This document shows, in pieces, positions 36,327 to 45,015 of a DNA stretch of 64,000 nt. Source of the stretch: Hydrogenophilales bacterium. Its GTDB lineage: Bacteria; Pseudomonadota; Gammaproteobacteria; Burkholderiales; Eutrophovitaceae. Numbering within the stretch: position 1 is the stretch's first letter; the number at the start of each line of letters is the position of its first letter. Below the pieces are notes generated by a model. That model did not search any database and had not been told where the DNA came from. It saw only the letters and a program-made list of their open reading frames with translations. The stretch lies in the NCBI GenBank assembly GCA_902627495.1, contig CACOJS010000008.1, forward strand, positions 19,253 through 83,252, read 5' to 3'. Position numbers and translations under genes: made by a program.

Positions 36327-36749
36327 TTGAAATATATACCTATAACTGTCTTTTTTATTGGTTACCTCCACCTATGTATTGCAAATGCCAACGATATTAA
36401 TTGGGATGAACTAGTGGAGAAAAATGGCACTTATTATCATAACTCCATGGAATTGCCTTTTGATGGCCAAGTTACCGGAAGTCAAAGTGGAAAAATAGTT
36501 CAAGGAAAGAAGGATGGACCTTGGATAGGATTTTATGAAGATGGAAGTGTACTATGGGAAGGCCTTTACTACCGAGGCACCACGCTCTCATGGAAGGAAT
36601 ATCATGATAACGGAGAAATTTTTGTAACCGGTGAATTTAATAATGGCAAAAAAGATGGGCGTTGGGATATTTACGACAAAAAGGGCAAGTTAATTGCCCA
36701 GGAATTTTTCAAATCTGGGAAAATTATAGAAACCAAGATAATTAAATAA
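36327..36749 (+). CDS. YwqK/MORN-like repeat exported protein
   Basis: 140 aa. Signal peptide about 1-21 (FFIGYLHLCIANA). The family opening NWDELVEKNGTYYHNSMELPFDGQVTG (in part) is the same as in the other YwqK-type genes here (DLVERDGLYYKK...PF.G.V.G). Two to three repeats follow (GPWIGFYEDGSVLWEGLYYRG, YHDNGEIFVTGEFNNGKKDGRW). Single gene with its own start, between two minus-strand genes. Confidence 0.78.
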   Translation: MKYIPITVFFIGYLHLCIANANDINWDELVEKNGTYYHNSMELPFDGQVTGSQSGKIVQGKKDGPWIGFYEDGSVLWEGLYYRGTTLSWKEYHDNGEIFVTGEFNNGKKDGRWDIYDKKGKLIAQEFFKSGKIIETKIIK

Positions 36750-36858
36750 CAACATTGCATTGGTTTTTTTGAGCCTAAGCTATTGAACATGTCCTAACTT
36801 TTTTTCCCAATATTTTTAGTTAAAAATATACAATGCAGGCAGTCTCAAGCTGTTTGGA

Positions 36859-37905
36859 TTAAAAAGTCATTGGCCAAGCCTTATTAATAGCATTAATTTC
36901 CGTTATCACTTCTTCACTCAATTTTAAATCTAAGCCCCTCAAAACAATATCAAGCTGATCATTAGTAGTTGCCCCAAAAATCACCGACCCCATGAATGGA
37001 CGTTGCCTGCAGAAAGCTAAAGCCAAATGAACCGGATGAATGCTATGTCTTTTTGCTAAATTAATATACTCTGAAACTGCCTCCTCTGACCGTGGATTCA
37101 CCCTACCGAAGACCGTTGGTATTCGCGATAGCCTTGAATTTTCTGGAGTGGATTTGTTCAAATACTTTCCTGTTAATACGCCTCCCGCTAAGGGTGAGTA
37201 TGCTAAAAGAGGTATATTTTCATTGTGAGAGAGTTCACTCATGTCGCTATCATATAACCTACAAAGGAGACTGTACTCATTTTGAATTGACGCTATAGGA
37301 AAGTTTTTATATTTCTCTACTGCATCAACAAACTTAAGAGTTCCCCAGCAGGTCTCATTTGACAACCCAATAGCTCTTATTTTTCCTTCTTTTTTAAATT
37401 GGTACAAAGTTTCAACAATGATTTCAATATCAGATAAAACTTCTTTTTTTATCTGATCACTAGGGTCATACTCCCAAATCTTTCTAAAATGATAGGATCC
37501 TCTGTTGGGCCAGTGCAATTGGTACAAATCAATATAATCTGTACTTAAACGTTGCAAACTCTTGTTCAATGCCTCCCTCATACCTTTGGGGTTAATAGGA
37601 TCTCCCTTCCGGATGGCCTGGTAGCCTTTTCCAACTACCTTCGATGCTAGAATCACTTTACTTCTACGTGACTTTGTTTTTTTTATCCAACTCCCTATAA
37701 CTCTCTCAGTGTCTCCTGCTGTCTCTGCACGCAAAGGTACAGTTGGGTATAACTCAGCGGTATCAAAGAAGTTAATGCCAGCTTCAAGGGCTTTATCCAT
37801 TTGTATATGGGAATCAATTTCATTTGTTTGCTCCCCAAAAGTCATAGTTCCCAAACAATAATCAGATACCTTCAGTTCAGAGTTACCCAACTTTTTTAAT
37901 TCCAT
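36859..37905 (-). CDS. Aldo/keto reductase (Tas-like)
   Basis: 348 aa NADPH-dependent oxidoreductase of the aldo/keto reductase TIM-barrel family. The catalytic Tyr lies in FFDTAELYP (about 46-54) and the conserved Lys in VILASKVVG; the His follows in DLYQLHWPNRG. The segment ETAGDTERVIGSWIKKTKSR and the overall order match E. coli Tas. NADPH-binding residues near IFGATTNDQLD close the fold. Physiological substrate unknown. Confidence 0.9.
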   Translation of the reverse strand: MELKKLGNSELKVSDYCLGTMTFGEQTNEIDSHIQMDKALEAGINFFDTAELYPTVPLRAETAGDTERVIGSWIKKTKSRRSKVILASKVVGKGYQAIRKGDPINPKGMREALNKSLQRLSTDYIDLYQLHWPNRGSYHFRKIWEYDPSDQIKKEVLSDIEIIVETLYQFKKEGKIRAIGLSNETCWGTLKFVDAVEKYKNFPIASIQNEYSLLCRLYDSDMSELSHNENIPLLAYSPLAGGVLTGKYLNKSTPENSRLSRIPTVFGRVNPRSEEAVSEYINLAKRHSIHPVHLALAFCRQRPFMGSVIFGATTNDQLDIVLRGLDLKLSEEVITEINAINKAWPMTF

Positions 37906-38145
37906 TTAATTTCCTTCTCATTACAGTTACACAAATCATCAAGTTGAAACACTATTTAGCTAATATTAATAAATTTTTATTGTTTAATGTGTCAAAAAAA
38001 TCCCCTTTAAACTTAATAATTGTTGTCGAATTGTAATCAAAAAGCCTCTTAATTTAAAACCATAAATAGAGCCAGTCTAGATCAGATCATACATCAAGCA
38101 AATCTGGACCTTACAACTTAGGCTGGCAATTATTTAATAACTTTA

Positions 38146-39000
38146 CTATGGAGTTGAAATGACTACCTCTCTCATCCTATTTCGCAAGCTTTTAGATGCC
38201 CCAACATGATAAAAATGTGTGACCTCGCTCCAAGTATAATCAGAAAAATATTTTTTTACATATTCATTTCTTCGATATTTGTTTTCTAGCCAATTTGAAA
38301 ACACAAATTTCTTTTGAGAGGACACCAAAGCCAAAGCTAATTCGTCTGCGTCGCAGTCATCAAAAGAGTTATAATATGTGGTATGTCTACCCACATAGGG
38401 TGGGTCGCAATAAATTAAATCTCCGATCTTTGCCTCCTTTAAAGTTTTTTGCCAACTTTGAGCCTTGAACTCCCATTCTCTATCCCTCATTACGTTCGCT
38501 GCCCAATCAACTTGATTAATAATTTTTGTAATTAACGCTTTTCTGAATCTATTGGGCTTTTTGCAAAACGGCACATTAAACTTGCCATGTTTATTGAATC
38601 TAATCATTCCATTGAAACATGAACGACTAAGAAAAAGGAAATCCAAAGAGTTAGCCGTAGCGTTAAACCTATCCCTAATAAAATAATAATGACTCTCACC
38701 TATCTCCGACAACTTGGCTCCCTCAGATATTAAGTACTTTTTGACAGAGTTTGTATTAACCTCACCGCTCTGGACTGCTTTGTAGAATGCGATTAGATGG
38801 CTATTGGTATCACACAGTAAAGCTTTTTTTGGCCCTACGTTTAAAGCAACAGATGCAGATCCCATAAACGGTTCAATCCATCTCCCTGATCCATCCCACT
38901 CAACGGATGACTCTATTAAGGGTACTAACTTTGTTTTAATACCTTGTGTTTTTATCGGTGGAGCTTTAGGTGGGATAACACGCATTTTTTTGGGAAGCAT
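38146..39000 (-). CDS. Dam-type DNA adenine N6-methyltransferase (D12 class), orphan
   Basis: 284 aa. Motif I is EPFMGSASVALN (43-54) and motif IV is DPPY (199-202), in the alpha-class order of Dam, DpnM and T4 Dam. WIEPFMGS and SRSCFNGMIRFNKHGKFNVPF (in part) are characteristic of GATC enzymes, so GATC is the likely target, as inference. No restriction endonuclease gene adjoins, so it is an orphan that could act in regulation, mismatch repair or phage defence, or be of phage origin. It begins 40 bp downstream of a YwqK-type gene's stop. Confidence 0.88.
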   Translation of the reverse strand: MLPKKMRVIPPKAPPIKTQGIKTKLVPLIESSVEWDGSGRWIEPFMGSASVALNVGPKKALLCDTNSHLIAFYKAVQSGEVNTNSVKKYLISEGAKLSEIGESHYYFIRDRFNATANSLDFLFLSRSCFNGMIRFNKHGKFNVPFCKKPNRFRKALITKIINQVDWAANVMRDREWEFKAQSWQKTLKEAKIGDLIYCDPPYVGRHTTYYNSFDDCDADELALALVSSQKKFVFSNWLENKYRRNEYVKKYFSDYTWSEVTHFYHVGASKSLRNRMREVVISTP

Positions 39001-39040
39001 GTTCTATCCTTCTTTAACAGTGGTGTCCATCATAACCTTT

Positions 39041-39670
39041 TTATTTCTGCTTGTTCCCATAATCAGTTTCCTCATCGAGGATAGATCCGTCTCTTTGATA
39101 ATACACCCAATCATCTATAGCCTCCCCATTTTTATAATTTCCTTTTGCCCAAAGACGACCGTTATCGTAAAAATGTTGCCAATTGCCCTCCTTACGTCCA
39201 TTATTATAAATTCCTTTCATCCACAGTTGCCCATTTTCATAATAAGAATTCCAGACACCAATTTTATTACCGTCTTTATAATATCCTCTCCTCCACAATC
39301 TGCCATTTTCGTGAAAAGATTCCCACAGACCATCTTCTTTGCCATTTTTGTATTTCAGTTTATTTCGAATATCACCATTTTCATAGTTAATTATCCAAGA
39401 ACCATCTCTTTTTCCTTGCACAAACTTTCCTTCCCCCCAAAGATGACCGTTGTGATGCCGATAGGTCCACTTACCCACCTTAACCCCATCAACTAATTCA
39501 CCTTCCCTGATACCACTTACTTTTCCCGTGAATGGGATATCGGAAAATTGCTTGTAATACACTCCTCCCCTGTACACCAGGTCTTTATAATACAAGTCCT
39601 CACCAAAAGTTATTGATGAGAATACTGATAATAAAATAGCTACAAAGGATATTGAAAAACTTTCTTTCAT
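39041..39670 (-). CDS. YwqK/MORN-like repeat exported protein
   Basis: 209 aa. Signal peptide about 1-23 (SFVAILLSVFSSITFG). The shared opening DLYYKDLVYRGGVYYKQFSDIPFTG leads into six repeats of about 23 aa (for example SFHENGRLWRRGYYKDGNKIGVW, split: consensus Y..NG.L...G.Y..G...G.W). Repeat-rich exported protein with probable beta-hairpin array. It lies upstream of the Dam-type gene on the same strand. Confidence 0.8.
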   Translation of the reverse strand: MKESFSISFVAILLSVFSSITFGEDLYYKDLVYRGGVYYKQFSDIPFTGKVSGIREGELVDGVKVGKWTYRHHNGHLWGEGKFVQGKRDGSWIINYENGDIRNKLKYKNGKEDGLWESFHENGRLWRRGYYKDGNKIGVWNSYYENGQLWMKGIYNNGRKEGNWQHFYDNGRLWAKGNYKNGEAIDDWVYYQRDGSILDEETDYGNKQK

Positions 39671-39742
39671 TATCGTACTTCCTAAGTTGATCTAAACATA
39701 TATTTTTTTAACCTTTAGTTTAGTTCTAATAAACATATAATG

Positions 39743-39964
39743 CTAATCTAACCAAACAATATTCTTACATGCATTGCGATATGCTTCGCATTCACTAGAA
39801 AAACAAAGATAACCAAACCCTCCTATTTTGTACCAACCTTCGTTAGACTCCGAGTCTCTTCTATATTCTTCAAAGCCAAAACTGTTATCTGCTCTTTTAA
39901 AAATGTCCACGCAGAGCGTGTCATCAATGTTACTTATAGATCGGACAACAACTTCTTTTTTCAT
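39743..39964 (-). CDS. Small hypothetical protein
   Basis: 73 aa, not recognised. Soluble, with four Cys and a C-terminal CEAYRNACKNIVWLD segment. It resembles small 'uncharacterised, single-domain' proteins with an FGFEEYRRD core found in many proteobacteria. No signal peptide. It lies between two exported-protein genes on the same strand. The reading frame has sensible composition and an AAAAAA-rich leader rather than a clear SD, so support is moderate. Confidence 0.5.
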   Translation of the reverse strand: MKKEVVVRSISNIDDTLCVDIFKRADNSFGFEEYRRDSESNEGWYKIGGFGYLCFSSECEAYRNACKNIVWLD

Positions 39965-40019
39965 ATTTTTTTTTGTTGTTTTCTTGCTTTTACTTTTTGA
40001 TACTTTCCCAAAAAAATCA

Positions 40020-40646
40020 TCAATTTTCTAAAACCCGATGAGTACAAAAGGTTTCCGCAATTTGCATAAAAGGTGTCACCTTGTTTATGTCCAGCTTTCC
40101 CCTTGCAATGGCAACCATTGTTTCATCTGATAAAACCTCGGAGGCATAATTTCCCATACATCTGCAGTAACGAGTAATTAATTTTTCACTCAAATCCCTT
40201 TTTGTCTCCGTTGCAAACTGTAGTGAAACACAACTACTCATGAAACCCTTCATAAAGTCTTCGTCATCTATGCGATTTGAAACTATCAGGCACTCACCAG
40301 ATCCCCTTCGAATGTTACCGCCCAAAGAAAAATGACCCGTCCACTTTCTCGTTGTTTTATCAAAGTAACCAGTCCACTCCTTCCCTGTTTTACCAATATT
40401 TATTTCAACAAAATTATTGCCTCCAAATTGAGACCTCACGATAAATAAATTGTTTTTTTCCCTTAATGAGCATTCTCCTCGGAATCTCTGGATTTCCATC
40501 CGACAAGATCCGTCATTTCGATTAAAGTCAATGAGCATCACATCGTTTGTCTCGTCCATACACCTTAAAGTGATTTCGTTACCCCAACTGATTAAAGGCA
40601 GCAAAAGATATAGAGTCGTGAGTATTAATGTAGGGTATTTCATCAA
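40020..40646 (-). CDS. Secreted Cys-rich hypothetical protein
   Basis: 208 aa. Signal peptide about 1-22 (LILTTLYLLLPLISWG). The first part is beta-rich with Cys at CMDE, SCRME, ECSL and ECLIV; the C-terminal 80 residues have a helical Cys pattern (FMSSCVSL, ITRYCRCMGNYASEVL, AETFCTHR). The latter resembles small secreted Cys domains in Legionella and marine gammaproteobacteria, without a function I can name. Confidence 0.68.
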   Translation of the reverse strand: MMKYPTLILTTLYLLLPLISWGNEITLRCMDETNDVMLIDFNRNDGSCRMEIQRFRGECSLREKNNLFIVRSQFGGNNFVEINIGKTGKEWTGYFDKTTRKWTGHFSLGGNIRRGSGECLIVSNRIDDEDFMKGFMSSCVSLQFATETKRDLSEKLITRYCRCMGNYASEVLSDETMVAIARGKLDINKVTPFMQIAETFCTHRVLEN

Positions 40647-41146
40647 GAATTATTAGTCACAAAATATCATAATAAGCCCAATTTTTTGATTGGGCACAAA
40701 AAAGTAGAAGCTATTAATGTATGTATAACGCTACGGTTCCTAATATGTACTGTTTTCAATTGGTTTTAAACTACAAATTACTCGTATAACTCTTGAAATA
40801 TAATACTAAGTTATTTCTATTTATACAGTTTATTTATTTTCATATAGTGCTGATTATAGTCATAGTATTTCTTTTATATGCGTTTTTCATGTGCCCGGAC
40901 TCTACCTGGAAGCTTGTCTTGTCACGATAATATTAGATAGTATTACTTCCGTATACTCGGAGCTATAATGTCGTATTAATTATACTTCAACGAAAACTAA
41001 ACTAATAACTAGTAAAATACTTACATTTATAAGCACGTAAAGCATAAATCTTTACCAAATCTATCATGAAAGTAAAATTACAAGACCTATACAAATTTAT
41101 ATTTAATTATTCTCTAAAGGCTTTATCTTGAGTAGCGTTTCGGTAA
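40647..41146. other. 500-bp AT-rich non-coding stretch
   Basis: No open reading frame over 40 codons with plausible composition and no RNA gene recognised. It precedes the methyltransferase pseudogene and may hold decayed upstream sequence of that gene. Confidence 0.4.
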
Positions 41147-41776
41147 GGTTTACCTGAATTTACAAATGACTGGTTCCAAGCAGGGCCTCGAAATGTTTCG
41201 GACGTAGCTGTTACCAAACTTAACCTGTCGACAATTTTAGAAATTGGCTCTTACGAAAGAGCCAGTGCTTGCTGCTTGATTGAAAAGCTTGGCATAAGAA
41301 GAGAGATAGAGCTACATTGCATAGATACTTCGAAAGGCCGAATCGAGCACGGAGAAACTGGCGATCACCAAAGCGACATAGTGCAAGTTAGAAATCGATT
41401 TGATCACGACATACAGTTAGCAAGGAGTAAAGGTAATCATAACGTTGAGGTAATTGTACGAAAAGTATCAAGGGATAGCGAGCTGTCAAATTTATAAATA
41501 ATAGGTAAGCAGAATTACTTTGACTGTATTAGTGTTGATGGCTCACATCAGGCACCAGATGTATTACTAGATGCTGTCTTAAATTTTAAACTACTGAAGT
41601 TAGATGGGGTTATTGCTTTTGGCGATCATCAATGGCAAGAAGATCTGCAATATGGCGTGGATCCCATTAGATGTCCCAAAATAGCCATGGATGCTTTTCC
41701 TAATATTTTTTGTCGTAAGCTTAAAGTTACCTCAACCTCTGTAAACCAGATCTATGTGCAAAAGATTAGTGCCTGA
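41147..41776 (+). pseudogene. Decayed class I SAM-dependent methyltransferase
   Basis: One reading frame runs from a stop at 41144 to the stop at 41774-41776, broken by a single in-frame TAA at 41495-41497. The first part reads TNDWFQAGPRNVSDV... with a motif I-like LEIGSYERASACCLIEKLG (about 41237-41293); the second part, after the stop, reads YFDCISVDGSHQAPDVLLDA and ends IYVQKISA. The order 'LEIGS(F/Y)EG.SA ... FDFIYIDGSHQAPDV' is that of a methyltransferase family often found beside polysaccharide genes. There is no ATG for the N-terminus, the motif I Gly is changed to Arg, and a stop interrupts. The gene is inactive. Confidence 0.85.
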
Positions 41777-41799
41777 AGTAATAAAGGGTTTACCTCAAA

Positions 41800-41997
41800 T
41801 TATTTAAACAAGTTCAATATAATCGAAATAATCACACTAATCACAATACAAGTCACGATTGGAAAATAGAAAGAAGAGTTTTCATCTTTCCAAAATATAT
41901 CTCCTGGCATATTACCTAATCCCAATTTTTCTAAAAATGGATAAACCAGTCCGAGCACCAAAATCAACAAACCGACTATTATCAATATTTTCTGCAA
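41800..41997 (-). CDS. DUF2905 small membrane protein
   Basis: 65 aa. Two transmembrane helices flank the conserved loop LGNMPGDIFWKDENSSFYFPIVTC (in part), the hallmark of DUF2905 proteins (LGRLPGDI.....NF.FYFPI.TS). They are short inner-membrane proteins of unknown role found in many bacteria. It stands alone on the minus strand. Confidence 0.88.
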   Translation of the reverse strand: MQKILIIVGLLILVLGLVYPFLEKLGLGNMPGDIFWKDENSSFYFPIVTCIVISVIISIILNLFK

Positions 41998-42302
41998 TCA
42001 TTACTCCTATTCAATAGCTCTAACGATGTAACATATTGTTTTATATATTTTTTTTATCCCAATAGAAAAGATGTTACCCAACTATCCGTTATTTGAATTA
42101 TTTTACGATTAATATCTGGAATTGTTAATATAGATACTAGTAAATACAATCCTTTTTCCAAGTCATTTGAATAACTCTAGAAAAAATCAATGTTTTTATT
42201 GTATTTTTTGTTTCTGATCAACAGCGGGTATTTTAAATTTATTATCTCCCATATACCTTGATCAAATTTGTTAAATCCTGTTCTTCTTTATAGCCATAAA
42301 AA
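41998..42302. other. 305-bp AT-rich gap
   Basis: No gene or structured element seen. It presumably holds the end of the EamA transcript and the DUF2905 promoter on the minus strand. Confidence 0.4.
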
Positions 42303-43169
42303 TTATTTTCCAATCGATTCTCTTTTAAAAGTATATAAACCTGCAAAAACAACAATTAATGATCCAAGGAGTACTGGAATCTCAATAATCTCGTCAAAAA
42401 AAATAATTCCAATAAATGCATTAAAAACTAATGCAAAATAATTAAATGGCTGCAAAACAGATGCTTGTGCAATTTGATACGACTTTATGACAAAATAGTG
42501 TCCTGATGTTCCGAGAATCGAAATTACTAGAATTAGTATCCAGTCAAAGTTTTTTACGTCAACATAAAAAAAAGGACCGACAAAGGATAGTATCAATGCA
42601 CCAGCAATTCCTGTATAAAAGAAACTTGTAGTAGCACTATCATAATAAGAGACAAAACGAGTAAGAATCTGGTAGGAAGCATATGCAAAAGCACAAGCTA
42701 ATGCGATTATTGAGAGTGGATCGAAAACGTTTAATCCAGGCCTTAATATTATTAGAATTCCAATAAATCCTAAACTTATAGCAACTATTCTTTTCCAGTC
42801 TACCTTTTCATTTAAAAAAATTATTGCGAGTGCAGTTACAAATAAAGGTCCAACAGACAATATAGCAGAAGTCTCAATTAATCCTAACTCTAAAAAACAA
42901 TAATGAGCAAAACACATTTGAACTGCTAAAAGAGAGCCACGAAAAATCTGTATATATTTTTTTTTACTATCCGATATTTTAATAATAGCGGTTCTATTGT
43001 TCGTATTAATTAAGATTATCATTAACGCAAAAAACCAATACCTGAACATATTAAGCGTTACAACGTTATATGTCTCTGCTAAATGTTTGATCACGCCGTT
43101 CATAATTGAAAAACACATAACAGCAGAAATTATGAAAGAAATACCTTTTATATTATTGCTTAACAACAA
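42303..43169 (-). CDS. EamA-family DMT transporter
   Basis: 288 aa with about ten transmembrane helices in two EamA repeats (about 8-140 and 150-285). Repeat ends carry the typical Glu-containing FLNEKVDWKRIVAISLGFIGILII (in part) and FFDEIIEIPVLLGSLIVVFAGLY (in part). These drug/metabolite exporters move small metabolites across the inner membrane; the substrate cannot be told. Codon use is strongly AT-biased. Single gene. Confidence 0.88.
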   Translation of the reverse strand: MLLSNNIKGISFIISAVMCFSIMNGVIKHLAETYNVVTLNMFRYWFFALMIILINTNNRTAIIKISDSKKKYIQIFRGSLLAVQMCFAHYCFLELGLIETSAILSVGPLFVTALAIIFLNEKVDWKRIVAISLGFIGILIILRPGLNVFDPLSIIALACAFAYASYQILTRFVSYYDSATTSFFYTGIAGALILSFVGPFFYVDVKNFDWILILVISILGTSGHYFVIKSYQIAQASVLQPFNYFALVFNAFIGIIFFDEIIEIPVLLGSLIVVFAGLYTFKRESIGK

Positions 43170-43719
43170 AGTAAAAACCCTTTGAAAAGAAGTTATAAAG
43201 TCAATATTGATTTGTTTAATTCAGATTGGCTGTTTGGCCATCAGATTGAGCTTCGAACTACTATCACTCTTTAAGAGGCGGTTGATAATCTATCGTTTTT
43301 TTTAAGGTATTCTTTTGACCTTGCAGAAACTTTATAAATTCACATAACACGCTGCTTTTATAGCTAAAATCTAATCTAAATCATTCCAATAGTTTCTCTA
43401 ACCCTCCGAAAATATAATCTCCGTATACTTCCTATTCTATCATTCGATGTGAAACTTTGGGGTTCCGAAAACTAAAAATTAGATATTAAGGTTATCGAGG
43501 TATTTAAGTATTAAATGTTAGTCAGATGATTACACCTTTATTCAAGTACTATTTCTGTGACTAAATTGACCATCAAGAAGAGATAAACCACCTCCTCCTG
43601 AGCACAGATAAGAAGAAAAATTACTGTTCTCAGATTTATATATGGATTTCATACTGTTTAACAGGTATATTTGAATTAATAGCATAACGATCTAAGTTGC
43701 GGTATGGCAAGGAGCATAA
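43170..43719. other. 550-bp intergenic region before the lipoprotein operon
   Basis: No supported gene. It lies between two divergently read units and must contain the promoters of the DMT transporter (minus) and of the lipoprotein operon (plus). An SD-like AAGGAG stands at about 43708 before the ATG at 43720. Confidence 0.4.
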
Positions 43720-44403
43720 ATGAATAGACAGCATTTAGTAAATTTCTCCCTTACAGTCCTGATCGCTTGTCTAGGTTTTATCCTAGTAGGTTGTAAACCG
43801 GACAAGTTAACCTTGGAGATTTATACCAGTGATGTCGAAATTGCTGCATCGGGTCAGGAAATAATTAACGTTCCCGTGACAGCAGAGTTCACTTTGTTAG
43901 GAGAAGACGAGGAAGGAGTCCTCGACCAAGTCATAGAATTATCACAAAAATACCTCTCTTCTGATTCAAAATACTCGAAGTCCAAGGCAATGCTAGGGGA
44001 GCGATTAGTAGTTGAAACAAAACTACCCATGACAACGGTGGAGGGCATCAAACAAAGTCCTGCCAGAATTGCTGCTTTAATAGTTGGACCTGGGGAAACT
44101 GTAAAATACCGTATTGATTTATTGAAAACTCGGAATCTGGAACAATTTGCTGAGGAATTGCAGGACATAAATTTGCTTCTAGGTTTGTCTTTGCCAGCAA
44201 GCGAGACAGTTTTCAGAGTTATTAGTGACTCGCGACAAAACGTTAAAGTGAAGGGTATCGCAGTGTTTGTGTCGAAAAAACCCTACCTAGTTTTCGAAAG
44301 AAATCTAAATCGTAGAGACTCTATCGAAGTAGTGTATCCCGGAGGTAGTGGTAGTGTTTACAGTGAAATCGACCCCATTATCGGGGTCGATTTGAAACCA
44401 TGA
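43720..44403 (+). CDS. Lipoprotein, first gene of a three-lipoprotein operon
   Basis: 227 aa. Lipobox LVGC with Cys25 follows a hydrophobic signal. The mature protein starts KPDKLTLEIYTSDVEIAASGQ and has a mixed alpha/beta look, ending KKPYLVFERNLNRRDSIEVVY and VYSEIDP. I recall similar small lipoproteins with 'EIYTSDI' openings in prophage-like and accessory regions of proteobacteria, but no function is known to me. An 11-bp perfect hairpin lies inside its last codons. It is followed 46 bp later by a second lipoprotein. Confidence 0.75.
   Translation: MNRQHLVNFSLTVLIACLGFILVGCKPDKLTLEIYTSDVEIAASGQEIINVPVTAEFTLLGEDEEGVLDQVIELSQKYLSSDSKYSKSKAMLGERLVVETKLPMTTVEGIKQSPARIAALIVGPGETVKYRIDLLKTRNLEQFAEELQDINLLLGLSLPASETVFRVISDSRQNVKVKGIAVFVSKKPYLVFERNLNRRDSIEVVYPGGSGSVYSEIDPIIGVDLKP
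44366..44393 (+). repeat. Perfect 11-bp inverted repeat at the 3' end of the lipoprotein gene
   Basis: AAATCGACCCC (44366-44376), loop ATTATC, then GGGGTCGATTT (44383-44393). It is strong and lies inside the coding sequence 7 bp before the stop. No T run follows, so it is more likely an intercistronic mRNA-stability or processing element than a terminator. Confidence 0.75.
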
Positions 44404-44449
44404 GTGATGAATATGATTACTTACTAATCTAAAGTTTTTGGGGGGGGGT

Positions 44450-45007
44450 ATGAAACGTTTTTTTATCGGTCTATCTTCAATTTTTATTTTGTCAGGGTGT
44501 ATCGTCGAATTTAAGGCACCTCCATTTTTAGAAAGTGAACTAATTTCTATAAATGCTACCGAGATAGGGAAAGACATAATCCGTATTGGACAAGCAGGCA
44601 CCATTCGTAACGAAATTCTTCAGAAGTGGTACCAGAGTTTTAGAGACTTTGGTGACAAAAAAGTTGTTTTTAAAGTAAATGAAGAATTACTTATAGTTCA
44701 AGAAAAAGAAAAAAATGGAAACGTAACGCTTACGGTAATTATGAAAAACCTATCGCATGTTATGGCATGCCAGATTTTGGAAGTGCCAGAAGAAATTGAC
44801 GACTCTTCTGTTTCGCAAAATAAGAGAGATGAAGGAATGTATAAAGTTCAAGAGTACGCTGGATCGCAAGAAGAGTTGAGAAAATTCGCGATACAGTTGT
44901 CAAAAACGGCGACCAAGTTTTGTGCTGCTTTTCCATATATTGAAAGCGATAGACTAGAACCTTGGGATAAATTTATGCGGGAAATTAAGCAGCATTTGAG
45001 TCATTAA
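44450..45007 (+). CDS. Lipoprotein, second gene of the operon
   Basis: 185 aa from the ATG at 44450. I prefer it to the TTG at 44438 because the intervening codons are only a run of nine G (44440-44448), which can serve as ribosome-binding sequence. Lipobox ILSGC (Cys16-17 region). The mature part is helical and charged, with Cys residues in MACQIL and FCAAFPYIE. It resembles no family I know. It stands 46 bp after the first lipoprotein and 8 bp before the third. Confidence 0.75.
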   Translation: MKRFFIGLSSIFILSGCIVEFKAPPFLESELISINATEIGKDIIRIGQAGTIRNEILQKWYQSFRDFGDKKVVFKVNEELLIVQEKEKNGNVTLTVIMKNLSHVMACQILEVPEEIDDSSVSQNKRDEGMYKVQEYAGSQEELRKFAIQLSKTATKFCAAFPYIESDRLEPWDKFMREIKQHLSH

Positions 45008-45015
45008 AAAGGGGA

